From Asticcacaulis sp. AND118 (GTDB taxonomy: Bacteria > Pseudomonadota > Alphaproteobacteria > Caulobacterales > Caulobacteraceae): a DNA stretch of 64,000 bases. Of the stretch, positions 28,410 to 37,552 are shown piece by piece. The stretch is from contig NZ_CP084911.1 of assembly GCF_020535245.1 (NCBI RefSeq), forward strand, positions 1 through 64,000. Reading direction: 5' to 3'. How positions within the stretch are numbered: the stretch's first letter is position 1; every line of letters begins with the position of its first letter. Position numbers and translations under genes: made by a program. The notes beneath the pieces are model-generated. The model made no database searches, was not told the DNA's origin, and worked only from the letters and a program-made list of their open reading frames with translations.

Positions 28410-29804
28410 ATGAAAAAAACATTTGTTTTGCTTCTGCTTTTGTCATCAGCTCTGACGGGGTGTCTATCCACGCCCTATGAGACGCCGGCGGTCAATACGC
28501 CGGACAGTTTCGCCCATTCGGCCCAGACCGGGGCCTACGCCGCGCCGGACAAGTGGTGGGAGACCTTTGGTGATGCCCGCCTCAACCGCCTGATCGACAC
28601 CGCATTGACGAAGAACAACAACCTCGCCGCCGCGGCTCTGCGCGTACAGAAGGCGCAACTTCAGGTGCTTGGCGCGCGGCTAGATCAATGGCCGCAGGCC
28701 AGCGGCAGCGTATCGGCGCGCCAGAGCCTGAACGACAGCGACTCGTCCTTCGTCGGCGACGACGGAACGGTGCAGTCGTCGGGCGATGATGTGACCTATA
28801 GCGCCAGTTTCAGCCTGGCCTACGAACTGGACCTGTGGGGGCGGTTGAAGGCCACGACCGACGCCGCGCGTTTCGAGGCCACAGCCACCGAAGCCGATCT
28901 CGAAGCCGCGCGTCTGGCCCTGATCGGCACGACGGCGCAGGCCTACTGGCAGATCGCCTATACGCATCAGCAGATCCGCGACGCCGAACTGAGCCTCGAC
29001 TATGCCCGTCGCGTGCGCGACATGGTGCGCGTCCAGCATCAGGCCGGTTCGGTGTCGGGCATCGAAGTGTCTGAGGCCGATCAGACCGTCAATACACAGG
29101 AAGCCAGCCTCTCGGGCTTACGTCAGCAACTGGTGGAAAACCGCGCGGCTCTGACCTTGTTGCTCAACGGAGAGGCTTGGCCGGAAACGGACGAGGCGAC
29201 CGAACTGCCGGCCTATGACTTCCCGGCCATAGCGCCCGGGTTGCCGGCAGAATTGCTGGCGCGGCGTCCGGACCTCAAGGCCGCCGAAACGCGTCTGCGC
29301 GGCACGCTGCGCAGCGTCGACGCCACCCGCGCCGGCATGTATCCCGCCCTGTCCCTGACCGGTTCGACCGGCGGATCATCCACCGAACTCGGCAAGGTGC
29401 TGTCCGATCCGTCTTCGACGCTGGGGGTGGGGGTCAGCCTGCCCTTCCTCAACTTTGCCCAGAACGACATTACGGTGAAATCGGCGCGCAAGGATTATGA
29501 GATCGCCGTGGTCGAGTTCCGCCAGACCCTGCTGGAAGCCTTCGCTGATGTCGATAACGCCCTGTCGGCGCACACGCGACTGGCCGAGCAGGGGGTGAAG
29601 CTCGACGCCAGCCTGAGCGCCGCCGAGCGCAGCGAACAACTCTATGCCCTGCGCTATCGTACCGGTGCCGTGGCGCTGCGGGTATGGCTCGATGCGCAGG
29701 AACAGGCGCGTTCGGCGCGGCTGTCGCGCGACAATAACCGCCTGTCGCGCCTGATCAATCAGGCGACCCTGTATCAGGCTCTGGGCGGCCGCGCGACGCA
29801 GTAG
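28410..29804 (+). CDS. NodT-family outer membrane efflux lipoprotein
   Basis: 464 residues with a lipoprotein signal (LTGC, Cys18). It has two OEP repeats typical of TolC-like factors, including the early KWWETFGDARLNRLIDTAL segment and YELDLWGRLKA, the hallmark of the NodT/OprM group. It starts 4 bp after macB and supplies the outer membrane duct of the pump. A short gap of 33 bp separates it from the copper genes, so read-through into them is possible. Confidence 0.92.
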   Translation: MKKTFVLLLLLSSALTGCLSTPYETPAVNTPDSFAHSAQTGAYAAPDKWWETFGDARLNRLIDTALTKNNNLAAAALRVQKAQLQVLGARLDQWPQASGSVSARQSLNDSDSSFVGDDGTVQSSGDDVTYSASFSLAYELDLWGRLKATTDAARFEATATEADLEAARLALIGTTAQAYWQIAYTHQQIRDAELSLDYARRVRDMVRVQHQAGSVSGIEVSEADQTVNTQEASLSGLRQQLVENRAALTLLLNGEAWPETDEATELPAYDFPAIAPGLPAELLARRPDLKAAETRLRGTLRSVDATRAGMYPALSLTGSTGGSSTELGKVLSDPSSTLGVGVSLPFLNFAQNDITVKSARKDYEIAVVEFRQTLLEAFADVDNALSAHTRLAEQGVKLDASLSAAERSEQLYALRYRTGAVALRVWLDAQEQARSARLSRDNNRLSRLINQATLYQALGGRATQ

Positions 29805-29837
29805 GCAAGTCGGCCGTTTGCTGCTAGAACGGGCGGC

Positions 29838-30182
29838 ATGTGGAAGCGACTGAGCCGTATTGCCGGACTGCTGGCCTTCGTCATTGCGACGATGGCAGGA
29901 CCGGTCATGGCTCAAACGAAGCCTGTCGAGCCCATGCCCTGCCATGAAATGAGCATGGCGGGCGACCACGGTGCGACGCATGAGATGCCCGCCAAGAAAA
30001 CTCATGGCGACTGCGGCAGCGCCTGTCAGTGCCCGGTCAGCCATTGCGCGCTAGGGCAACTGGTCTTGCCGTTTGCGGGCGCGCAGATCGTCTATGTGAC
30101 GTCCGACCGCGCCCGGCTTTCGACCGATCAACGGTTGAATTTCGCCCTGAGCGATGACCTGTTGCGGCCGCCGCGCGCCTGA
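29838..30182 (+). CDS. Small Cys/His/Met-rich periplasmic protein, copper-linked
   Basis: 114 residues with a signal peptide (cleavage near GPVMAQ). The mature N-terminus is dense in possible Cu ligands: PMPCHEMSM, GDHGATHEM, then CGSACQCPVSHC. It lies 63 bp upstream of the multicopper oxidase copA on the same strand. Small His/Met-rich exported proteins commonly precede copAB and are thought to bind or sense periplasmic copper. I do not recognise a named family; the metal-binding role is inferred from composition and position. Confidence 0.75.
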   Translation: MWKRLSRIAGLLAFVIATMAGPVMAQTKPVEPMPCHEMSMAGDHGATHEMPAKKTHGDCGSACQCPVSHCALGQLVLPFAGAQIVYVTSDRARLSTDQRLNFALSDDLLRPPRA

Positions 30183-30245
30183 AAACCTGACTCGAACTGC
30201 GCCTGATACCTTGGCGCACCTGTCACTGTTTTCAGGAAAACTCTC

Positions 30246-31877
30246 ATGAAATCCATGCTTTTGGCGGGTTTTCTCAGCCTGTGCGCCTCTGTGGCGCTGG
30301 CCGAGACCCGCACCTACGACCTGACCATATCGCAGGTCCAGTCGACTATAGGCGGCAAGGCCGTCCCCAAGATCGCCGTCAACGGCTCTATCCCCGGCCC
30401 GGTCCTGCGCTTTACCGAAGGCGACGAGGCGGTCATCCGCGTCACTAATGCGCTGAAAGAGCCGACCTCGGTCCATTGGCACGGTCTGCTGCTGCCGGGA
30501 CTGATGGACGGCGCGCCGGGCTTCAACGGCTTCAAGGGCATCGCGCCGGGTGAAACCTTCACCTACCGCTTCCCGATTCGTCAGTCCGGCACCTACTGGT
30601 ATCACTCGCACTCGCTGGGTCAGGAGGCCGACGGTCTATATGCCGGCATCGTCATCGACCCGAAGCGCCCCGACCCGATCCAGGCCGACCGCGACTATGT
30701 GGTGCTGCTGTCCGACTACCATCAGGACAGCGCCGCGCGCATTCAGGCCAATCTGAAAAAGTCCTCGGAATATTATCAGTATAAGCGCCGCACGGTGGGC
30801 GACCTGTTTAAGGACACACGTGAACAGGGCGTAGGTAAGGCTCTGAAATCGGCTGGAGAATGGGGCAGGATGCGTATGCTGCCCACCGACCTGTCGGATG
30901 TCACCGGCTATCGCTTTCTGGTTAACGGCCTGACGACGGAACAGAACTGGACGGGCTTGTTCAAACCGGGCGAGCGGGTGCGCCTGCGCCTTGTCAACGC
31001 TTCGGCCATGACCATGTACGACGTGCGCATACCGGGGCTGAAAATGACCGTGGTCGCCGCCGATGGCCGCCCGGTCGAACCGCTAGAGGTCGATGAGTTC
31101 CGCTTCGGCAATGCTGAAACCTATGACGTCATTGTCACCCCGACCGAAGACCGCGCCTATACGCTTGCCGCCGAGTCGATCGACCGCGAAGGCTTTGCGA
31201 TTGGCAACCTGGCGCCGCGTGAAGGCATGAAGGGCGAAATCCCCACCCATCGTCCGCGCGCCGTGCTCAAGATGGGCGACATGAATATGGACGTCATGAT
31301 GCGCGACGATCCGAACATGGACATGACGAATATGGACCATTCCAGCGGCTGGGCCGAAACCGGCGCACCGGAAGGGACGGTCGTGCTCGATTACGCCGAT
31401 CTCAAGAGCCTGACGCCACATGAGGATACGCGCGAACCGACGCGTTTCATCAAGGTCGTGCTGGGCGGTAATATGGAGCGCTATATCTGGACCATCAACG
31501 GCAGGACCTTTGCGCCGGAAGACGGCATCCAGTTGGCCTATAATGAGCGGGTGCGGCTGATCTACGTCAACGAGACGATGATGGCGCACCCGCTGCACCT
31601 GCACGGCATGTTTGTGCAGCTTGAGAACGGTCAGGAGGCGGCGCGCCTGCCGGACAAGCATACGGTGATCGTCCCGCCGGGCCAGACCGTGTCGGTGTTA
31701 TTGTCGGCCAATGAGCCGGGCGACTGGCCCTATCATTGCCATCTGATGTTCCACATGCAGTCGGGTATGATGACCACCCTGCGCGTTGCGAAGCCGGAAT
31801 CCGGGTTCGTGCCGCCAGCGGCCGAGCCTCAGGACGATCATTCCCAGCACGGGGAGGGTCATCATGCGCATCATTAA
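30246..31877 (+). CDS. copA: Copper-resistance multicopper oxidase CopA
   Basis: 543 residues with a Sec-type signal (SVALAE); most CopA proteins carry a Tat signal, so this is slightly unusual. Copper ligands appear in order: HWHG (near residue 80), YWYHSHS (near 120), HPLHLHG and HCHLMFHMQSGM at the C-terminus. These are the type 1, 2 and 3 sites. A Met-rich insert (MGDMNMDVMMRDDPNMDM) near residue 350 is typical of copper-handling oxidases and would bind or oxidise Cu(I). The start is preceded by AGGA. The stop codon overlaps a possible upstream start of copB. It acts in the periplasm together with CopB. Confidence 0.93.
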   Translation: MKSMLLAGFLSLCASVALAETRTYDLTISQVQSTIGGKAVPKIAVNGSIPGPVLRFTEGDEAVIRVTNALKEPTSVHWHGLLLPGLMDGAPGFNGFKGIAPGETFTYRFPIRQSGTYWYHSHSLGQEADGLYAGIVIDPKRPDPIQADRDYVVLLSDYHQDSAARIQANLKKSSEYYQYKRRTVGDLFKDTREQGVGKALKSAGEWGRMRMLPTDLSDVTGYRFLVNGLTTEQNWTGLFKPGERVRLRLVNASAMTMYDVRIPGLKMTVVAADGRPVEPLEVDEFRFGNAETYDVIVTPTEDRAYTLAAESIDREGFAIGNLAPREGMKGEIPTHRPRAVLKMGDMNMDVMMRDDPNMDMTNMDHSSGWAETGAPEGTVVLDYADLKSLTPHEDTREPTRFIKVVLGGNMERYIWTINGRTFAPEDGIQLAYNERVRLIYVNETMMAHPLHLHGMFVQLENGQEAARLPDKHTVIVPPGQTVSVLLSANEPGDWPYHCHLMFHMQSGMMTTLRVAKPESGFVPPAAEPQDDHSQHGEGHHAHH

Positions 31878-31887
31878 ATTAGGGAAC

Positions 31888-32024
31888 ATCCTCCCCTGTA
31901 AGCGCAGCGCCACGGGGGAGGTGGCGGGCTTGTCCCGCCGGAGGGGGCAGTCCCAACGTAATTATGCCCCCTCCGTCTGCTCGCAATGTCTCGCAGCCAC
32001 CTCCCCCGCTATGCAGGGGAGGAT
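31888..32024. repeat. Palindromic repeat pair between copA and copB
   Basis: Two inverted copies of a roughly 60-bp unit face each other (31888-31949 and 31965-32024). Each unit runs from CTCCCCTG through GGGGGAGGTGGC to GGAGGGGGC. A second pair of the same unit lies at 59608-59739. The arms can fold into a long cruciform or RNA hairpin. It resembles the REP-like intergenic repeats of Caulobacterales and Sphingomonadales. The unit carries no stop codon in the copB frame, and its last bases touch the copB start. Confidence 0.8.
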
Positions 32025-32709
32025 GATAGGGTTAGCGCTTCTCATGCTGTTACCTTTCGCCGCACAGGCGCAGGCGGCGCACGACCATTCTGCGACCTAT
32101 CACGCCGTATGGCTGGACACCGGTTATGGTCGTCACGACGGGCAGGACAGCGCCCATTGGGATGCCGACGGCTGGGTCGGCGGGGATACGCATAAGCTGT
32201 GGCTGAAAAGCGAGGGCGAGGTGCGTGACGGCGACACCGAGGGTGAGGTATGGGTCCTCTATAGCCGCAATGTCTCGACCTTCTGGAACGCCCAGATCGG
32301 CGTGCGTCACGATTTCGGGGACGCGGATCGGACGTATCTGGCGGTCGGCGTCAACGGTCTGGCGTCCTATTTCTTCGAGACGCAGGCGCATCTGCTCGTC
32401 CGCGGCGACGGGGCGATCGGGGCGCGGTTGCGGCAGGAAAACGACCTGCTGCTGACCAACCGCCTGATCCTGTCGCCGTCGATCGAGGTCAATGCGATCA
32501 GCAAGGCCGATCCTCAGCATGGCACGGGCTCCGGCCTGACCGATGCCACGGCGGCCCTGCAACTGCGCTATGAGATCAATCGCCGCTTCGCGCCCTATGT
32601 GCAGGCGGATTATCAACGCAAGCTCGGCGAGACAGCGGATCGAGCGCGCGCCGCCGGGAAATCGGATGAAGAGACCCGCGTAACTCTTGGTATACGCTGG
32701 CTATTCTGA
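32023..32709 (+). CDS. copB: Copper-resistance outer membrane protein CopB
   Basis: 228 residues from ATG at 32023, where a signal peptide begins (MIGLALLMLLPFAAQAQ). CopB-family beta-barrel segments follow: DAAHWDADGW-like QDSAHWDADGWVGG, KLWLKSEGE, and the C-terminal GIRWLF of an outer membrane barrel. The start is uncertain. The palindromic repeat ends at this ATG and supplies a GGGGAGG touching it, which is too close for a normal ribosome site. The frame is open back to an ATG at 31864 that overlaps the copA stop. CopB acts with CopA in periplasmic and outer membrane copper sequestration. Confidence 0.85.
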   Translation: MIGLALLMLLPFAAQAQAAHDHSATYHAVWLDTGYGRHDGQDSAHWDADGWVGGDTHKLWLKSEGEVRDGDTEGEVWVLYSRNVSTFWNAQIGVRHDFGDADRTYLAVGVNGLASYFFETQAHLLVRGDGAIGARLRQENDLLLTNRLILSPSIEVNAISKADPQHGTGSGLTDATAALQLRYEINRRFAPYVQADYQRKLGETADRARAAGKSDEETRVTLGIRWLF

Positions 32710-32718
32710 TAATGTAAA

Positions 32719-32751
32719 AGGCGTCCGGATTGCTCCGGACGCCTGATTTTT
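32719..32751. terminator. Intrinsic terminator between copB and porin gene
   Basis: Stem AGGCGTCCGG/CCGGACGCCT (32719-32728 with 32735-32744) followed by GATTTTTT; an A-run precedes it on the other side, so it can serve both convergent genes. Confidence 0.88.
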
Positions 32752-32768
32752 TGAGCCAGATTGGCTGA

Positions 32769-33983
32769 CTACAGCTTATATTCCAGACCGAACCACAGCT
32801 TGCGGCGCGAGGCCGGCATGGTCGAGTCTGCGCGATCGAAATCGGCGTATTTGACGCTGACGGTCAGATTCTTGGTCAGGCCGCCCGACGCCTGCACGTC
32901 CCACTCCGTGCCCACTTCGCGCGGGTTACGGTCGGTGCGGAAGTCGTGATAGCTGACGATCAGGCTCGGCTTCTTGAGGAAACCGATTTCCTTGGGATGC
33001 GTATAGGTCGCCGTGAAGTTCAGGTCGTTCAGGCCATCCGGCAGCATCTTGTTGCCGTTGGTCGAAAAGGCGTCGGCCCAGCCGCGGATATTATGAGCGC
33101 TGCCGATGGGGGTGATGAAACCGCGCACCCCGTTGCCTTCATTCTTCTCATAGGCGGCGACGACTTTCCAGCGTCCATGATTGACGCCCACCTCACCATT
33201 CACAGCCTTGAGGCTGAAATCGCTGGGATTATTGCCGTTATCGACCTGCTTGGCGATCAGGCCGGCATAGGTCAGCTTGGTCGTCTTGCCGAGCGGCTTT
33301 TCCCCGCTGAGGCGCAGGCCCGTGGTCAGGGTCGAGTTATAGGCCGAATTCTTGAAATCGAGCGCATAGACAAAGCCCTGCACCTTGAGCGCCGGCGAGG
33401 CGGCATAGCCGACATTGAGCAGGTGGGTGTCGGAATCCCAGTCGGCGTGTTCGCCGGCGGTGCGGTTGATCTTGGTGAGATAGGCGTAGGTCGTCGACCA
33501 CTTGCCTTGCTTCACATCGACGCGCAGGGCGTCGAAGGTCATTTCGTCCTGACGCCAGCCCGAATTGCCGACGAAACGGTTGTCGTCGATCAGGATGCGC
33601 TGACGGCCCGCCGTGACCGTCGTCGTCTTGTTCGGCGTCCAGGTCAGTTGCAGGCGGTTAAGTTCGGTGACTTCCGGATCGTTGACCGCCGCATAGGCCG
33701 TCTTGCCGTTATAGCCGGAATTATAGTCGTCCTGCAGGGCGCGGACGTCTTCGAACTCCACTAGAATCTTCACCTTGCCGAACTGGCCGCTCTCGAAACC
33801 GACGCGATTGCGCCAGGTCAGGGCCTCGGCGTCCTGAAGGCCGGGTTGCGACACGCTTTCGGCGCGCAGGCGGGATTCGAGGATGGGCTTGGACTTGGAA
33901 AGCGCTTCGGAAAAGGTGTCCGCATTTGCGCCGGTGGCGACGGTGGCAAGCGCGAGGGTGCTGATGGATACACGCAGGATCAT
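32769..33983 (-). CDS. Outer membrane porin of the alginate-export type
   Basis: 404 residues with a signal peptide (cleavage near GANAD). The protein is built of alternating beta-strands throughout and ends in LWFGLEYKL, an outer membrane barrel signature. The segment TAGRQRILIDDNRFVGNSGWRQ near residue 125 and the layout recall the alginate-export family of 18-stranded porins that pass anionic sugars. The gene stands alone. The LacI-MFS pair upstream on the same strand ends 65 bp before its start, so the porin may be co-regulated with that symporter, for instance for a sugar acid. Substrate unknown. Confidence 0.8.
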   Translation of the reverse strand: MILRVSISTLALATVATGANADTFSEALSKSKPILESRLRAESVSQPGLQDAEALTWRNRVGFESGQFGKVKILVEFEDVRALQDDYNSGYNGKTAYAAVNDPEVTELNRLQLTWTPNKTTTVTAGRQRILIDDNRFVGNSGWRQDEMTFDALRVDVKQGKWSTTYAYLTKINRTAGEHADWDSDTHLLNVGYAASPALKVQGFVYALDFKNSAYNSTLTTGLRLSGEKPLGKTTKLTYAGLIAKQVDNGNNPSDFSLKAVNGEVGVNHGRWKVVAAYEKNEGNGVRGFITPIGSAHNIRGWADAFSTNGNKMLPDGLNDLNFTATYTHPKEIGFLKKPSLIVSYHDFRTDRNPREVGTEWDVQASGGLTKNLTVSVKYADFDRADSTMPASRRKLWFGLEYKL

Positions 33984-34047
33984 AGGGGTACTCCGATACT
34001 TGGATGAGTAACCCTCTCATAAAATAGGTAATTTTTTGCAAACGCCG

Positions 34048-35049
34048 TTACGGCAACGCGCGGGTCGACTCACGGACGATAAGCGAGGTGTCAAAAACAA
34101 CCCGCGCAGGGGCCCCCGGATCCCGCTGCAGCAACCGGTCGACGGCTTCGTTGGCCATGTCCTCTATGGGCATTTCGACTGTCGTGAGGGCCGGGGCCGA
34201 AGTGCCGACCCACGGGGCGTCGCCGAAGCCGATAATGGACAGGTCCTCCGGCACGCGCAGGCCGCTGCGGGCGGCGCGGCGGACGACGGCCAGCGCGATC
34301 TGATCCGTCCCGGCGAAGATGGCGGTCACCGAGCGGTTGTCGATGGCGGCCCCTACGGCGGGTTCGAGGTCGTCGGAAAACCCCGTCTCGACGTGGAAAA
34401 CGCACTCGGCATCGGCGCTCAGGCCGCTGCGGAACCCCTGGCAGCGTTCGGTCATGCTGTTCAGGCTCATCGGGCCGGAGACGATGCCGACCTTGCGGTG
34501 CCCCCGCGCCATCAGGTGCGCCGCCGCCTGACGGCCGCCGCCCGTATAGTCGGCCAGTATCAGCGACAGACCCACGGCTCTGCGGTCCATGATAACGGTC
34601 GGCAGTTCCGGCGGCGGCGTGGCGGTGTCGAGGTCGCGCACCGGAAACCACACCAGCCCGTCGACGCCGCGCTCGATCAGGCTGGCTATGGCCTGCTGTT
34701 CCAGCCGCACATCGCCTTCGGTATCGGCGATGACGACGTAGTGGCGATCGGCGCGGGCGCGGCGCATGACCGCCTGTGCCAGACCGGTGAAGAAGGGATT
34801 GGCGAAGTCGGGCAGAATGAGGCCCAGCGTCCCGGTGCGGCCGGTGCGCACGGCGCGCGCCGACAGGTTCTGCCGATAACCCAGATCGGCGGCGATTTTC
34901 AGAATGTGCGCGCGCACCTCGCTGCCCAGCGAGCCTGTGCCGTTGATGGCGTAGGAGGCGCTGGCCAGCGAGACATCGGCGGCCTTGGCCACGTCTTTCA
35001 GCGTGATGCGTTTAACCGGTCGCGACTCGTCCGCCATGCTTCCCCCCAT
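34048..35049 (-). CDS. LacI-family transcriptional regulator
   Basis: 333 residues. The N-terminal helix-turn-helix and hinge are clear (ITLKDVAKAADVSLASASYAIN, then the AADLGYRQN hinge). A periplasmic-binding-protein-like ligand domain follows, with GLILPDFANPFF and the FAGTDQIALAVVRRA segment. ATG at 35049 or at 35037 could be the start, as GGGGGGAA lies between them. It begins 8 bp after the MFS symporter gene, so it probably senses the symporter's substrate or a derivative. LacI-type CG-centred palindromes exist at 9705, 10064, 39058 and 39105, but none is immediately upstream of this unit and no link is shown. Confidence 0.92.
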   Translation of the reverse strand: MGGSMADESRPVKRITLKDVAKAADVSLASASYAINGTGSLGSEVRAHILKIAADLGYRQNLSARAVRTGRTGTLGLILPDFANPFFTGLAQAVMRRARADRHYVVIADTEGDVRLEQQAIASLIERGVDGLVWFPVRDLDTATPPPELPTVIMDRRAVGLSLILADYTGGGRQAAAHLMARGHRKVGIVSGPMSLNSMTERCQGFRSGLSADAECVFHVETGFSDDLEPAVGAAIDNRSVTAIFAGTDQIALAVVRRAARSGLRVPEDLSIIGFGDAPWVGTSAPALTTVEMPIEDMANEAVDRLLQRDPGAPARVVFDTSLIVRESTRALP

Positions 35050-35057
35050 AATAGCTT

Positions 35058-36344
35058 TCAGACCTCGTGCCTGCCGGAGGCGAAGATGCAGATCAGGGTG
35101 ATCAGCGCCGCCGCCAGAAGATAGTAACCTACATGACTGAGGCCGTAATTGACCTGCAACCAGGTGGCGGCATAGGGGGCGAGCGAGGCCCCGAAAATGC
35201 CGGCGAAATTAAAGGTCAAGGACGCGCCTGTATAGCGCACATTAGCCGGGAAGGGTGCCGCCAGCGCTGTGCCGATCAGGGCGTAGGTCATGCCCATCAG
35301 CGCCATGGCGACGATCGAAAAGACGAAGATGCTGCTTTCGCCGCTCATCAGGGGGGCGAGCGCAAAGGAGAAGACCGCGATCAGCGCCGTGGTCAGGATG
35401 AGGATTTCCCGGCGGCCGAAACGCTCCGCCAGCTTGGCCGACAGCGGGATGAACAGGCCGAAGGCGATAGAACCCAGAATCTGCACTTCGAGGGCTTCGA
35501 CGAAGGGGATTTTGAGCACCTTGACGTTGTAGGAGAGAAGCCATGCGCTGCCGATATAGAAGAGGACGAAGGTCACCAGCGCGACGAAGGTGCCGAGGAA
35601 CAGCGAACGCTTGTGACGGCTGAAAATCTCGACCAGCGGCACCTTGACGCGCTCTTCCTTGTCGATGGCGGCCTGAAACTCCGGCGTTTCGGTGATCGAC
35701 AGACGCACCCACAGGCCAACGACGATCAGGGCCAGAGAGGCGATGAACGGCACGCGCCAGCCCCAGCTCAGCAGGGCTTCCTGCGAGATGAAGTGCAGCA
35801 GCACCCAGAAGGCCCCCGACGACAGCAGAAGGCCTATGGGTGCGCCCAGTTGCGGGAACATGCCGTACCACGAGCGCTTGCCTTCCGGCGCGTTCTCGGT
35901 GGCCAGCAGCACCGCGCCGCCCCATTCGCCGCCGAGCCCGAAGCCCTGACCGAAGCGGCACAGCGACAGGAGCAGGGGGGCCAGCACGCCGATCTGTTCA
36001 TAGCTGGGCAGGCAGCCGATCAAAACGGTGGAGACCCCCATCGTCAGCAGCGCCGCCACCAGCGTCGCCTTGCGTCCGATACGGTCGCCGAAATGTCCGA
36101 AGACCATGGCCCCGACGGGCCGGGCGAAGAAGGCGATGGAGAAGGTGGCGAAGGATTGCAGCAAGGCCGAGGTCGGGTCGCTGGTCGGGAAGAACAGCGC
36201 CGGAAAGACCAGCACGGCGGCGGTGGCGTAGACGTAGAAGTCGAAAAACTCGATCGTCGTGCCGATCAGGCTGGCGACCAGCACCTGAGCGGGAGAATTT
36301 ACGGGTTTCTGGCCGGCGCTGGCCGCCGAAGGGGCATTGGACAT
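35058..36344 (-). CDS. MFS transporter, metabolite:H+ symporter type
   Basis: 428 residues from ATG at 36344, preceded by AGGA. Twelve hydrophobic helices can be counted. The first helix carries GTTIEFFDFYVYATAA and the loop after helix 2 is FGHFGDRIGRKATL, both characteristic of the metabolite:H+ symporter subgroup (ShiA, ProP, alpha-ketoglutarate permease). GLGGEWGGAVLLATE in helix 5 is another hallmark. These carriers import organic acids, osmolytes or shikimate. The LacI gene follows in the same unit. Longer upstream reading is open but unlike the family. Confidence 0.9.
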   Translation of the reverse strand: MSNAPSAASAGQKPVNSPAQVLVASLIGTTIEFFDFYVYATAAVLVFPALFFPTSDPTSALLQSFATFSIAFFARPVGAMVFGHFGDRIGRKATLVAALLTMGVSTVLIGCLPSYEQIGVLAPLLLSLCRFGQGFGLGGEWGGAVLLATENAPEGKRSWYGMFPQLGAPIGLLLSSGAFWVLLHFISQEALLSWGWRVPFIASLALIVVGLWVRLSITETPEFQAAIDKEERVKVPLVEIFSRHKRSLFLGTFVALVTFVLFYIGSAWLLSYNVKVLKIPFVEALEVQILGSIAFGLFIPLSAKLAERFGRREILILTTALIAVFSFALAPLMSGESSIFVFSIVAMALMGMTYALIGTALAAPFPANVRYTGASLTFNFAGIFGASLAPYAATWLQVNYGLSHVGYYLLAAALITLICIFASGRHEV

Positions 36345-36427
36345 GAACGGAATCCTGGGTTCCCTGTGATCAGGGTTATCCCATCGCCGTAACGCATTTT
36401 CTGCCCTGGCGAAAGCCGCAAACGTTT

Positions 36428-37408
36428 TTAGAGCATTGCATATTGGCGCGATTGCCCCCCGGCGTCGGACAGATCGAAACGGATGTCCTTCATGCCGTAG
36501 TCGATGCTGACCCGTGCGAACTGACGCAGGAAGTCCATGCCGATCAGCAAGGCCGGCTCGCCGTTCAGATGCCACGCCCCGAAGCTCGGCACGTCGGCCA
36601 TGGCCAATGCTCCGCTGAAACGGATGTTCTTCAGCCGCACATCGGCGGTGGCCATCAGGCGGCCTTCGACCTCGCCGCCGGTGACGCCGACCAGCACCAG
36701 CGGGTGCAGCTCGCGCAAACGACCGCGCCGCTGAAGCGCCTGCATAAGGGCGGTGTTGCCGATCGACACCTCGGCCCCGCTGTCGATAAAGGCCTTGGCG
36801 CGAACGCCGTTGACGCGGCAGTCGCTGGCCCTCAGACGTCCGTCCTTGCCGGTGACGTCGATCATGGCTGCGCCGGTGCCGCGGAACAGGGGCTCGAAGG
36901 GTTGGGACGGGGAGAGTATCAGCGCCTTACCGGCAAAATCGAAGGTCACCCGGCGGTCCTGAATGACGTCCAGCCCCAGAAAACCGTCGGCGGACAGAAA
37001 GTGCCGCGGCAGAACCGGCAGGCGCAGGTCGGTAAAGGCGAAAGGCCCGACGCCCAGGTGTTTCACCCGCGCCAGCGTGGCGGGAAGATCGCGCGCCAGC
37101 CCCTTGACCATCACCCGGTCGCTCATCGGCAGGTCGAGCCGGGCCGCGACATCCCCGGCGAGGACCGAGGTATCGGCGCCGGTATCGACGATGAACGCGA
37201 ATGGGCCGGCGCCGTTGATGAAGGTCTTTACACTGAGGTGCCGCGAGGCCAGCGTCTCGGCCAGCAGACGCACGGGAGTCTCCGGGGATGCGTCGTCAGC
37301 CTGCGCTCGCCCCAGCGGGCTACACACCAGCGCCCCGCTCAGGCCGAGACTCAGACTCAGAGCCGCGCGCCGCGACAGTCCGCCCTCGGACCTAGCCTGA
37401 TCCCTCAT
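36428..37408 (-). CDS. Exported double retropepsin-like aspartic protease
   Basis: 326 residues with a twin-arginine-like signal (SRRAALSLSLGLSG, cleavage near GRAQA). Two retropepsin-like aspartyl protease repeats are visible in one chain. The first has FIVDTGADTSVLAGDVA near residue 92 and the second has AFIDSGAEVSIGNTAL near residue 209. Each carries the D-T/S-G active-site triad. Retroviral proteases are homodimers of one such unit, so this chain may fold as a self-contained pseudo-dimer in the periplasm. Similar tandem proteins are annotated as aspartyl or clan AA proteases in Caulobacter and Sphingomonas. Substrate unknown. Confidence 0.82.
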   Translation of the reverse strand: MRDQARSEGGLSRRAALSLSLGLSGALVCSPLGRAQADDASPETPVRLLAETLASRHLSVKTFINGAGPFAFIVDTGADTSVLAGDVAARLDLPMSDRVMVKGLARDLPATLARVKHLGVGPFAFTDLRLPVLPRHFLSADGFLGLDVIQDRRVTFDFAGKALILSPSQPFEPLFRGTGAAMIDVTGKDGRLRASDCRVNGVRAKAFIDSGAEVSIGNTALMQALQRRGRLRELHPLVLVGVTGGEVEGRLMATADVRLKNIRFSGALAMADVPSFGAWHLNGEPALLIGMDFLRQFARVSIDYGMKDIRFDLSDAGGQSRQYAML

Positions 37409-37552
37409 GTGAAGGCTCCCTGCCTATATATCTGTTTTTTGGATATATTGCGCCTGATGCCGGGTTTGCACAACGGCGTTTTTCACAGTGACGTATGGCG
37501 CGTTTATCTGCCGGGCTTTAAGTTCCCGGCTCAAGCTACAGGAGATTTTGGC

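Noticed and set aside
37420..37450. TATATA-rich stretches before the retropepsin gene as a further GTATA operator
   Set aside because: No GTATA-N3-TATA arrangement is present; they are simply A/T rich.
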